DNA of 64,000 nt from Rhyacichthys aspro (Eukaryota > Chordata > Actinopteri > Gobiiformes > Rhyacichthyidae): contig CM072156.1 of NCBI GenBank assembly GCA_036850595.1, positions 12,472,326 through 12,536,325 on the forward strand, written 5' to 3'. The notes under the pieces are model-generated. The model saw nothing but the letters and a program-made list of their open reading frames with translations. It was not told the DNA's origin and ran no database searches. The position numbers were made by a program, and so were the translations under genes. Position 1 is the first letter of the stretch. Each line of letters begins with the position of its first letter. Positions 27,001 to 37,222 of the stretch are shown piece by piece.

Positions 27001-29331
27001 TGTTTACACGCCTCCCCATTTATCATCAAAGACAACTTTATGGATAGGTTTCGCAATGGCTGAGCGATATTAATCAAGTGCAGATCTAACAGGAAACAGA
27101 GAAGTCACAAGCGAGCGGTCTGCGTCTTGTTGTCTGCATGCTGAATGCCCATGTCTTGAGTAAATATTGCATGCAGATAAAGTGTAAGAGTAAGCAGAAA
27201 AGGCAACGGTAGGCAGAAAGCAGGTTTCTTCGACTCAGCATTCTGCCCCGGCCTGACATACTGGATTATACAGTGCACCAGTGTTTTTTTGTTTTTTGGG
27301 GGTATTTTTTTCCAGGCAATACGTTTCGCGAGAGGCGGTGTTAGTGTTTATTGTACAGGAGTCACAGTGCTAAGAAAGAAAAAGCATTCACACCGTGCAC
27401 GTCCATGCGTGTTCACGCTATATGAGGAGTTCAGGAGGACTTCACTGTGGTTGCAACCAAGCCTCAGTGGAAACATGAAATGGACTGTGATTGAATAGCA
27501 TCCATTCAAAGGTCTTAAGGTTCATGGTGTGAATTCACCAGCCTCGATAGCAACTTCTAATTAAGTGTTCTTTCACTCACCTTATTAATTGATATAGTTA
27601 AACAGTAATTCCTAGTTCATGGTCTGGCAAGATTTTCTCAGCAAATAGTATCAGTGTCTTCGGAACCAAGGAATAAGACTAAACATCAAGCATTACGCAA
27701 ACATGCACAGTGCAAACAAGTCCTGTCTGTTCCAGTCCATATACCATTAGGTCTTTTTGTTGATAACCCCTCAGAAGAAGTCTCATAATGCAATTTTTTA
27801 GTGACTAATGGCCTACTTCCTTTTTCTTTCTTTCTTTGTCTATAAAGACGATACTTCTCATGCATCTATAAATGCATTTGTAACCCTCACAACTGCTAGT
27901 CCTCTTTCATATGACACACTTTCCCACTTCCCTCTTCATACACTCTTCTAGTTTATATACGTTCAATTCTGTCATGCCAGAAAGACATAGAAAACCTCAG
28001 GAAAAGTCTCCTCCAAACCGTCATCATCTCCATCTCTTGCCATCATTTCCTATTCTAAACAATGAACAGAGTTTGCTTGTTTAAGGTTGTGGTCCTCGCT
28101 CCTGAAAAGGTTTTCACCTTCTGGGACTGTCTACCATGAAATGAGTCTGAACTCAGCTGGGTTTATACCATAAAACAGGATTTAAGTTAAACCATGACAG
28201 AAAAAAATGAGTGCCCTGCAATGCCCAAGGTAAAACTACACGTTCGTTTGAGTTTGCTGACGTCTCTATTGTACCAAGTATAGGCAGCCTAACATGTCCA
28301 GAGAATTACAAGATAATCCCCAAACACCCGCACAATGCCAGACCATATATCAAGTTAGTATGGGTTCAGGCTTTCTGGCTGCAGCAGTCAGGATTACCCA
28401 TGCTTCCAAAGTACAAAATATAGTGTGTGGAACTGCTTAGCATTTCAGCACAGCACGAACTGAGTCTCCTTTAGAGACGCATACCACTTCCCCCAGTGTT
28501 TGTCAACATCCCCCACAAACGGATGCAAAAGCTGGATCCTGCACCAGTAGCCCGGAGCATGCAAAAATTCTGCCTGTAGAGATAAAGCCATGTGTATGGC
28601 TCAGGCTCCCACTGCTCTGAGGATATCATGGAAATTATTTTAGTGACTCCTGAGAATACTGCACCACATTACCCCACATGGATACATACTGTTATTCAAA
28701 GAAGCTGTATAAGCTTGTTGCATTTTTTTTTAGATTGGAGGCAATATTTTAGATGTGACATGTAACAGACTTCAAGATTTAAAAACAACTTAACCTGGAA
28801 GCTTAAAAAAACACACATTTCAGACATATTCATTGAATGGATATAGATTTGAAACCCTTCTCATACTTATTTGCTATTGTTTGGTGCCGGTTTCTTGGCT
28901 AATCGACCCATACTGCTTTGTTAAGCCTCCACAGCGTGCTTCCTGTCGTGCTGAACTGAGCCCCCGACAGACTCACAGCATGAGACTAAGTGCTGTCTCT
29001 AAATCTTCATTTAGCCCAGGAAAGCCCTCTTTGCCTGTATTACTGTAACCTGATCATAAAAGCCTGGCAGGTAGTGGGTGTGATAAAATTTAAAACCTTT
29101 TTGTTCAGTGAATTAAAATTTGATGACATGATTAAGGGCTTCTTTGGGCCTTGACTAACCTGCCACCTTCTTATACAAAGCTCAGGACTTATCCGACTGC
29201 GTCAAAGGCAGACAATTGAGGTTTGATAATGTAGCCTTGTTGGTGCTGTTTTGACATTATGCATTGGCTCATAGGAAAGAGCTACCAATGTTGAAGATGA
29301 AGTTGGCAGAAAAACACGAGTTTCCACAGTT
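21016..29331. other. Non-coding stretch, no gene seen
   Basis: No exon or RNA gene could be supported. Simple features include T-rich tracts at about 24,146-24,216 and 25,040-25,055. The sub-region 26,930-27,060 has an ATTTGCATA octamer-like word, a TGTTTAC forkhead-like word and balanced base composition, and may be regulatory. The many short frames have no recognisable domains. Confidence 0.55.
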
Positions 29332-29363
29332 TGAAGTGGCACTCAGTCAGGAGTGCCACTTCA
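29332..29363. repeat. Perfect hairpin, 13-bp stem and 6-nt loop
   Basis: The arms TGAAGTGGCACTC and GAGTGCCACTTCA are exact reverse complements around the loop AGTCAG. The stem is fairly GC-rich compared with its surroundings. No terminator role is expected in a vertebrate genome. It could be part of a structured RNA or the remnant of an inverted-repeat element. Confidence 0.95.
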
Positions 29364-29395
29364 TTTCCCAGACGAGCTGCGGTGAGTGCTGCCAG

Positions 29396-29415
29396 ATCCA
29401 CTGGTGCCAGTGGAT
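29396..29415. repeat. Perfect palindrome, 9-bp arms and 2-nt spacer
   Basis: The arms ATCCACTGG and CCAGTGGAT are exact reverse complements separated by TG. It lies only 32 bp to the right of the 13-bp-stem hairpin, so two perfect inverted repeats occur within 84 bp. Confidence 0.95.
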
Positions 29416-32400
29416 TCAAATATTGAACTGAATAAACTATTCTTACACGGCTGGTACAGGTTAATAAAGGTTTACCACGTATGTGCTATCAAGGTAATGT
29501 GCCCCAAAATGTTAATGATTTTTCTTAGTAAGGGTCTCTGCAGGGTCCTAAAAGTGTTAAAAGATATTAAATTTGATAGTGTCCCCATCAAGGTCTATAT
29601 ATTATTATTACATTGCAGATAAAGTTCATATTTTTTTTTTCTAATTCTCTTAGTTGTGCTGCTGTTGACAACACATTAGCCTTGTTCGTTGTATCAGCAG
29701 CAGGAGTGTGTTGAAGAAACCTGCAGCTCACTCAGTGGAGCTCACAGGATGTTAACTGATCCATGAACAGAGCACAGCCTCCAGAATCACACAACAGTGA
29801 GAGAGCAGTCAAATAAACAACAGAGCTCATAAATGACAAAGAGGGAAGTGTTTGTTGTAAATGAGTGTCTTGTGTCAGCAGGTAGGCTATACTGTAAAAA
29901 AAAACAAAAAACATTGCTAAAGCTACACAACACAAACTCAGACTCTGAGAATGCAAAACAATAGTGTTCAATATATTCTTTATATCAACTTGTCTGTTTG
30001 TACTGAAATGACAGGTATGACACACACACACCCACAAAGAGACTGTGTTCACTGAGTGAGGTTACACTCACTGCACTCTTCTTATGAATAATTTTTAATC
30101 ATTGTAAGGTCCCAACCTTGCTCTTTCTTTTTTTTCTAAATGACGCAGTTAAACCAACATTAGTCTGACAGTCACAGATGGCCTTTGCTTAGCCATCAAA
30201 TGATGTCCCCTTCTTTATAAGTTATAAGTTACATAGAAGCTATGTATCATATTATTATAGTATATTAGTATAACATAATGGCTTATGCAGGAGTTTTATC
30301 CAATCACCGATCACACTATTTTCACCTACAAACAGCCGATGATGATTGCTGAATGTTTGAACTTTCTTTTGTAATAGTTTATTTTGTGAAATGCTCAACA
30401 TCTCACAATACTTCCACAGTAACAAAATGTGAACTGCAGGGTATTATGGGTGTTGTGGTCCATTAAGGGAAACAACACCTGATGTTACTTTAAGAAATGT
30501 ATATATTTGAAAAAGATTTCGGGCTTTTGAGAAGAACATTTGGAAGCCATATATGACCCATATACAATCTACTGTGTCCCAATTTATGGTCCTAGCCCAA
30601 TGTTTGGGAAACTGTTTTTTAGAAGGCAGTGTGTATCAACATTACTCTCTTTTTGTAATAAAATGAATCATTCAAGGAGGCTTACTGCTGTATTTCCACT
30701 TTTCAGGGGCAACTACTGCAGTAGAAGCTTTTTTTCCCCTTCTTTTTATATTTGTTTTCATTCAGTTTCCAACCACGGAATGAACTTCGGTTTGAAGAAA
30801 TAACATTACTTAAGTTATTTCCAACCACTGCTGCAGGCTTTCTCAATTCACCAAACAGAGCTTTGTTCTTTCCACATGACCACTGATTTTCAATAGCTAT
30901 TATCTTTTGTTAACTACAAATCATCAGTGCTGTTTTAACAAAATAATTGAAAACCTTAGAGGAGTTAAGGGATATAAATGTATGTAAAATAAGTTTGGTT
31001 TGAAGACAATGTGATGTTTAAGTTCATGTGACTCCATGTGGGAATAACTTAATCCACTGTGGGCCTTTTCGTTATGCATCCTGTCCTTTAAAAGCCACGG
31101 AGAAAAACGTCTCTCAAACAAAAGACAGACTAGAACTGTAAACACTTCTGACGTCCTCTTCATTTCCACCTCACATGAACTTTATCTTTGTCCCTCAGTG
31201 GCTTTTAGACATTCTGCTTGATTCCTGTGTGCTGCTCTGGTCTGGTAGCCTACAGTGTGCATGAGATCTGACAAAAAACTGGGTCTGCTTTTGAAAGTGT
31301 TGAGTCTGACCTAACAGCAAGGGGGCGTCGCTCCTGAGGAACGATTCTCTGAAGAAAAAAATCCCAAAAATCAAATAATAATACTTAAAATACTTAAAAG
31401 GGAGACTGTGACAGATTGACAGGAAACGAGGTGAATGTTTGTGTGGCTTTCAAAGGGAAACATGGAGACGGAGAAAATGGGTTTGTATAAATGAGATCCA
31501 GTCATAAAGATGTGTTTCATGTTAGCGAAAGGGGATTAAGTCGGTTGTAATCTCTCTGAACTGTTGTGAATTAGCTCTTCATCCCATTAACAGTTGCATT
31601 CCTGAATTTTGTGCCCCAATTATGTCAAGTCACGTTTACTTGAACACATAAAACCGCAGTGCACCTTCTTTGATTTAACAGTAAATGGAGTGTTTAATGA
31701 CTCAGAGATTATGCAATGAATGTTAAATTTGCAACACTTTGTTTTTCTCAAACTCTGGCACTGTTTTAGATTCTCCTGTATGTTACTATTATTATTTCTG
31801 TCATTTTTTTTTTCTTATCATATCTCTATCTGAAGGCACACACACATTTGTACAAACGTCAATACCCAGCCCCAAAAACCTTGTAAATTCCCAACAGCAA
31901 ATGGATTTACACTTGAGTGGAAAACAGCTGCAGTTCTTTCAATAGCACACACACAAAAAATAAGAAAAAAAAAAAAACATTGGGGAAGTGAACCTCCCTG
32001 AAGTCTAGTGTTGTTCACGAGCGTTGTTAACTCTTCAGCCTGCATATTTGCTCTGTTGCGTGCAAACTGTGTAGTGTCTCAGGCCAGTGCTTCTTATTGT
32101 ATTGGATTCTCCACAGTGCCTTTGCAAACACGTGGCCCTCTTTCAGTACTCCCCGCGTTATGCTATTGTTCATTCGTATTGTTTTTGTGCGAGCTCAACT
32201 CAAACGTGATTAATGAGGTCAACTTTTCTTCCAAAACATGCCCACAAAAAAAATAAAAAATAACAAAACAAGACGGGGAGAGGAATGTGCGTTGATGGGC
32301 GGTATATTTTTACTGCATTAGACGTAAACCAGAGGGATTTATGCGGTTCTGTTAAATCGTTTAGAAAAATCGTTAATCACAGAAGTTTTTTTTTTTTGGA

Positions 32401-32590
32401 AACAGCTTGTGCTATTCCCACTGTAATGGCTTTAAGGGGTGCAGCTTTGTTTTGCTTTGGAAAACTAATCCAAATAAATGTTTAAGAATAAGTCAAAACA
32501 GCAAAATAATGCTTTTATAATATTACGTAAAGAAGGCAGTGATGAAGCAAGGAAGAGGAATCAGCTGGGGCCTTATTTATAAAGCATTTG
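29416..32590. other. Non-coding stretch, no gene seen
   Basis: AT-rich non-coding DNA with short chance frames on both strands. A few poly(A)/(T) runs are present, for example at 29,630-29,640 and near 31,960-31,978. No recognisable gene, RNA or complete transposon was seen. Confidence 0.55.
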
Positions 32591-32690
32591 CACACAAAAT
32601 CAGAATCAGCTTTACTGGCCAAGTAGCACATACAAGGATTTGGTTCTGGCAGCTACTGTCAGTCTGGTACAAAACACATTACAATTGGAG
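32591..32690. mobile_element. Common teleost interspersed repeat (AATCAGCTTTACTGGCCAAG type)
   Basis: The start AATCAGAATCAGCTTTACTG followed by GCCAAGTAGCACATACAAGG and GATTTGGTTCTGGCAGCTACT matches a repeat that is very abundant in fish genomes (CAGAATCAGCTTTATTGGCC..AAGTATG..ACAAGGAATTTG). I recognise the consensus from memory. Whether it is a LINE 3' end or a SINE is not certain, so I give no family name or orientation. Confidence 0.65.
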
Positions 32691-32737
32691 ATCCACTTAA
32701 ACATTGACTTACAAAAATTACAATATACTATATGATA

Positions 32738-32783
32738 GTATAAATATATATGATAATATAGTATAAATATATATGATAATATA
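32738..32783. repeat. Two exact 23-bp AT-rich tandem copies
   Basis: The unit starting GTATAAATATATATGATAAT occurs at 32,738-32,760 and again, identically, at 32,761-32,783. It sits between two different interspersed repeats and may be a slippage product at their junction. Confidence 0.9.
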
Positions 32784-32795
32784 AATAATTAAAGC

Positions 32796-33110
32796 TGCAA
32801 GTGGCAGTGAGGCCCTCGCCTCCCCTTGCAACCGCGGGGGGTACATGCCCTCGGGAAGACTGCATTTCACCTCCCCTTGCAACTGCATGGGCAAAGGTCC
32901 CCATTTACTTTTTTGCTGATGATTCCATGCTGGATGTGTGTACCAAATTTCATTAGCCTAAAACGAACTAAATTTTTCACTTCATGCATTTGAGGTGTTA
33001 CCATGGCAACACAGTTTCAAATAGGGGGTGCTTGTCATTAGCTTTTTTTGCTCATCATCACATAATAGATGTGTGTACCAAATTTCATTTTTAAGACAAT
33101 TGACTATTTT
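32796..33110. mobile_element. Interspersed repeat with AAAGCTGCAAGTGGC start and internal duplication
   Basis: The left edge AAAGCTGCAAGTGGCAGTGA followed by GGCCCTCGCC resembles a repeat found many times in teleost genomes (AAAGCTGCAAGCAGCG..GGCCCTCGC). Inside it the 21-nt word that starts GATGTGTGTACCAAATTTCA occurs at 32,933 and again at 33,068, 135 bp apart, each time after a TTTTTTGCT-type sequence. CACCTCCCCTTGCAAC-type words are also repeated at its left side (about 32,819 and 32,869). The repeat has no open frame and is non-autonomous. Its transposon class is not known to me. Confidence 0.6.
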
Positions 33111-33232
33111 TTTAGAGTTTCCCCTTCCCAAAAAATGCTTTTGACAATTTTTTTTTTTTAGTTGCCCTCTAATTTTTTTTTTTTTTTTTTTTTTTGAGTT
33201 GCCCCCTCCCAAATTTTTTTTTTGATTATTCT
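33110..33232. repeat. T-tract / GAGTTGCCCCC minisatellite
   Basis: Three copies of a module made of a T run and a pyrimidine word follow each other. The words are GAGTTTCCCCTTCCCAAA at 33,115, AGTTGCCCTCTAATT at 33,160 and GAGTTGCCCCCTCCCAAA at 33,196. The T runs between them differ in length (11 to more than 20 nt). This explains the lysine-rich minus-strand frame here, which I do not regard as a gene. Confidence 0.8.
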
Positions 33233-33654
33233 TTTTTATTTTGTGTGTTGTTTAAAAAACTATTTAAGAGGAAGCCGTACTTATATTACTTACACTATAA
33301 TGAATGCACAACACACAAGTCATTTGCACCTTCCTGTTTGAACAAATTCTTCGATCTGCCATGTAAATGAGAATAAATACCAGCCATATGGAGAAGACAG
33401 TGTGTGTAATTACCTGGAAAGATGTAAAACAAAACTGCGTTCATGCAGTTTGTTTGTACACACCCTCTGAGATTTCTGGTTTCTATGGAGATGTATGTAC
33501 GTGGGAGTTGGCAGAGGGGACTCAGGAGAGACCTATACCTGCTTGGGTTCTGCGTTACTCACGGACCGGGTGTGATTCATGCTAGTTAATTTGTATGACC
33601 CTGTGAAATAATCATTCCAGGCAGGGACGCTGAGATTAATTCTGAATCCTTGTG

Positions 33655-34299
33655 CTAAATCCAGTGGCTGTAAATGTCTGCATGAAACGATATGCATGTT
33701 CTGAGCATGTTATCTGGGGATTTGAAGGTCATCTCTGGTTTAAATGTGCTTGTGTTACTATCAGTTGAAGCATTCAGCCATATTTGTTTCATATCATATG
33801 TGTTAACAGTGTGCAGGAGGATCGTTTCTTGCACGTCTGCCTGTGAATTCGCCCTTGCTTTGTGACATTTTCCAAATCTTCTTATCGATGGGGGATTTCC
33901 TGTCAGCAGCCTCACTTTCACCAGCAGCGGACTAATTGTTACCCTGTGGTTTTCTCTCATTCTCACAGCTGTAAAAATAAACTTTAGGAGGCTTAGGCTG
34001 CTCTTCAATTGGAATAGAAAAATGTCAAGTGTACTCCTTAGTATGGGATGAGAAAATTGAAAAGGCCGCTGTAATTTGTTGTTTCCTGACACAGGCAGCG
34101 CCGGGACAATTCCTCGTATAACCTCTGAATTATTTACATTTTCCAGCGGGGGTGCGTAAACATCACTGTTAAACGCATGGCTGGGTGCAAATGGACGCAA
34201 ACATGGCTCGACAGCTCTCATATTCCAGCGTGGAGCATTGCGCCACGTGAAGCTGGTGTCCTCAAAGAGACGTAGGACAGTATCTTCGAGGCTTGTCAA
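33655..34299 (-). other. Long unrecognised open frame, 214 codons
   Basis: This is the longest open frame of the window, in AT-rich DNA where such a length is uncommon by chance. The predicted product has no signal peptide, clear membrane segment, coiled coil or motif that I recognise, and its residue use looks unstructured. I see no splice sites or upstream promoter that would make it an exon. The sequence is more GC-balanced than its neighbours, so a conserved non-coding element is at least as likely as a gene. I do not call it a CDS. Confidence 0.25.
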
Positions 34300-37202
34300 T
34301 ATATGGATCCCATCCCGGGGACTGGGGGAGCCGTCATGTCAGTGGTCATCCGAGCTCTGCTTAACTTATCGATCACTTAATAGTTTTTGCCAAGGCAGTC
34401 AATGGCGATGCAGGGATTCATCTGTAACTTCCACCTCTCTACTGTTTATTGCTAAAGCTACTGGTGTAAAAGAACTGTCTTTTTGGAATCTTCAGAACAA
34501 AATTGGACTAGAAATCGGTTCTGGTCTGGCTGATTACCCACAATAGGGATTCTGTTCTCCAGGGCACAGTGCTCTATCAATAGCAGTTAAAGGATTGTCT
34601 CTGTAGCTTACTGATACAAGGGCAGAGGATTGTCAAACACAGCCAGATCCTTGTTTCCATTATAAATGAGGTTCTTAGTTTGAGATGCACGTAAAAAGAA
34701 GAAGTAACCTTGGGTTATTCTTTGCCAGTTCCCTCTCGTTTTACATCTGTTTTGTTCTTTTGATTAATCTTATAGTTTAGTAAAGATGGTATATTAAGCA
34801 TTTATCGCTATCACTATGTCAAACGGCAAAAGTCGTCTTTAATTTGATTGATGTTAAATGACCCATTGTAATTTCAGGGATTTAACCAGGCCTTAAATGC
34901 CTGCCTCTTGTAGTTTCTACCCAAACCCAACCCAAAACAGAAATACATAAACAGGTTATTCATTGATTTAAAAACTATGTAACTTTTTAGGATTTGCAGC
35001 CAGTGAAGGACTTTTAGCTAAACTTCACAAACTTACATTGGGCTGTTTCAGGTCAATATGTGTTTTGTATAAAAGATGTATAGAAAGTTGATCGGGCGTG
35101 ATATGAGTCTGGCAACGTAACACGTGAGTAAGTTGTTTACTCTCTATAAATGGAAGCTTGATGTAAAGTGTCACCTGTTATCTGTGGCGTTCATCTCCTT
35201 CTCCGCCCACAGAGCCAGAGCAGCGTCTCATCATCACTGCCTCCCAGGCCCTGGATAGAAAATGCAAACATTTAGTCAGCCTTTGACTCACTAGTCCTCT
35301 GAATGAGTTCCTCTTAATCCACTCTCAGCAGAGCAACCAGTTCATTCCCTCAGCAAGTTTTTTTTTTTTTTTTGGCTTTTGTACCATTTTCCACCAAATT
35401 TTGAACCACTGAGTGAAGTACAGAACGGATGTGGCTACCAGTGGATTCCAGAGTTAATCATTTAGTGTCACTTCTATTAAATACCAAACTATGGACTTTT
35501 GGCTTCTGTTTGTGACACAGCTGCACAGAGAGCAAACATTTTATCCTATTCTAAAGCAACATTCATACCATTATGTTATTATAAGGAATTGCAATCTGTA
35601 ACAGCGTAGGAGAGCGCTCATATTTCTCTGTCATTAATCACTGATAGAAAGCAGGATTTCTACATGTGTGGCCTTTTTTTTTATCATACTTGCTTTCCAT
35701 GTGCAATTATAAAGAAATAATACACATGCACAATATGTAATACATGTGCAGGGACCTATTCATTCAGTGCCCAGTTCTGGACTGATTGTATGAGTGTTCC
35801 ACTTAAACAGGCCAACTAGTCTCAGTACGCGCTCGTTTATTGAGTTCACTGAAGCATATGGTCTTCACTTATATAATATATTACAGATAAAAAACGATGC
35901 TCCATCTTTACATCGAGGCTCAGGTCATTCAAACCTCATGACAGTCACGCTTTTTCTGTTACTGCTAGAGTTTTTCAGTGTGGTCAGGATTGATTGGATG
36001 TTGAGTCTAGTCTGTGGTTAGCAGAGGTCAACCAAGGGCAGTCGACAAATACTTTTTCTTTGTCCATTGTCAGTAACCTCAGCTACTGTCATGAATAGAG
36101 ATTGTGTTTGTGTTATATGTTCTAAAGGAGGAGGGTATTGTGCCATTCTGTAAACTCCAATAGGTGGAAAAAGTGCTCTTCTGGATGATGACTTGCATCA
36201 CAAAAATGAAATAACTTATCGTGTACAATGTTAAATAAAAAGGTGTTTGTTTTTCTTGACTTTTGTCCTGGACTGTGTTGCTTTTGGTTCTAATGGAGGA
36301 CAGGAAGAAGAATGGGGTTGTCATGGTCCCGTCAGTGATCATGATGGTGGTGGACTCTTTCATAAATCTCACAGTTGCATTACAAATCCTGCTGTCAAAT
36401 GCACACAGACAGCATATTGATCTATGCACAAATTATCTAGTTCCTCTGAGCCAGGGGACACTGTTGATCAGCAGGATTAGGTTTAAAGTAGAGAAGAAGT
36501 GCGGTTCTTACTCTCTTCTGATCCAATGAGTGGATTTAAGGCTATATTTAAGGGTATATACATAGGAAAATCTGAATAAGAAACTGAATTAAATGTTTTA
36601 TGGAGCTTCCTGAAAGAGTAAGTGTGACATTTCAACTCAAACTTGTCCTGGTGTTATATAACTGATGTTTTGTGGTGCATAACAAGCCTTAAGTTTATTG
36701 TTTTGTTTATTGTGGAAGTGGAAAAAAACAACAAAAGGACAATTTAAGTTAATTGTTTTTAAGGTTGGCAAGAAGTTGGCGACAATGCATTGATTGATTT
36801 GTTTTTATCTCAACTGATTGATGATTAAATGTCTGTTAGCTAAAGGTCACTTGAGTAAAACAACACTGTTAATTTACCACAAATCCACCATCATGCTGTT
36901 ACTTTGTAAACAACATGGCATTGCTCAGACTGGACAAATTACCTTGTAAACAGTGGTTATTCACAGGTGATTCACACAGTCACCAACCAAATGGCTAAGG
37001 CTTTTTTTGGATGGTTTTGTGCAACATAACGTAGAGCCAGTTTGGTTAGCAGTTTTCAGACAGAATGTTTATTGAACGCCACTGTATGCATTGCACACCC
37101 ACTCACTGAAGGCTGTAGTGGAGCGTCAACCAAACATGAAAGTCAGCCAAATGTAATGATTTCAAGCCATGCTCAAACTATGAAAAGGTGGTCTGTGGAT
37201 GT

Positions 37203-37222
37203 GGGTGAGGGGGTGGGGGGGG
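37203..37222 (+). other. G-quadruplex-capable G run
   Basis: The sequence GGGTGAGGGGGTGGGGGGGG contains enough G triplets with short loops for an intramolecular quadruplex. It lies about 3 kb upstream of the candidate first exon. It is directly visible as a motif; folding and function are inference. Confidence 0.7.

Noticed and set aside
30430..30465. GGTATTATGGGTGTTGTGGT resembling a common ATTATGGG-type repeat or factor site
   Set aside because: The motif is short and isolated, and no repeat body or gene promoter adjoins it.
32982..33212. Lysine-rich - strand frame
   Set aside because: It is the translation of T tracts of a minisatellite, not a protein.
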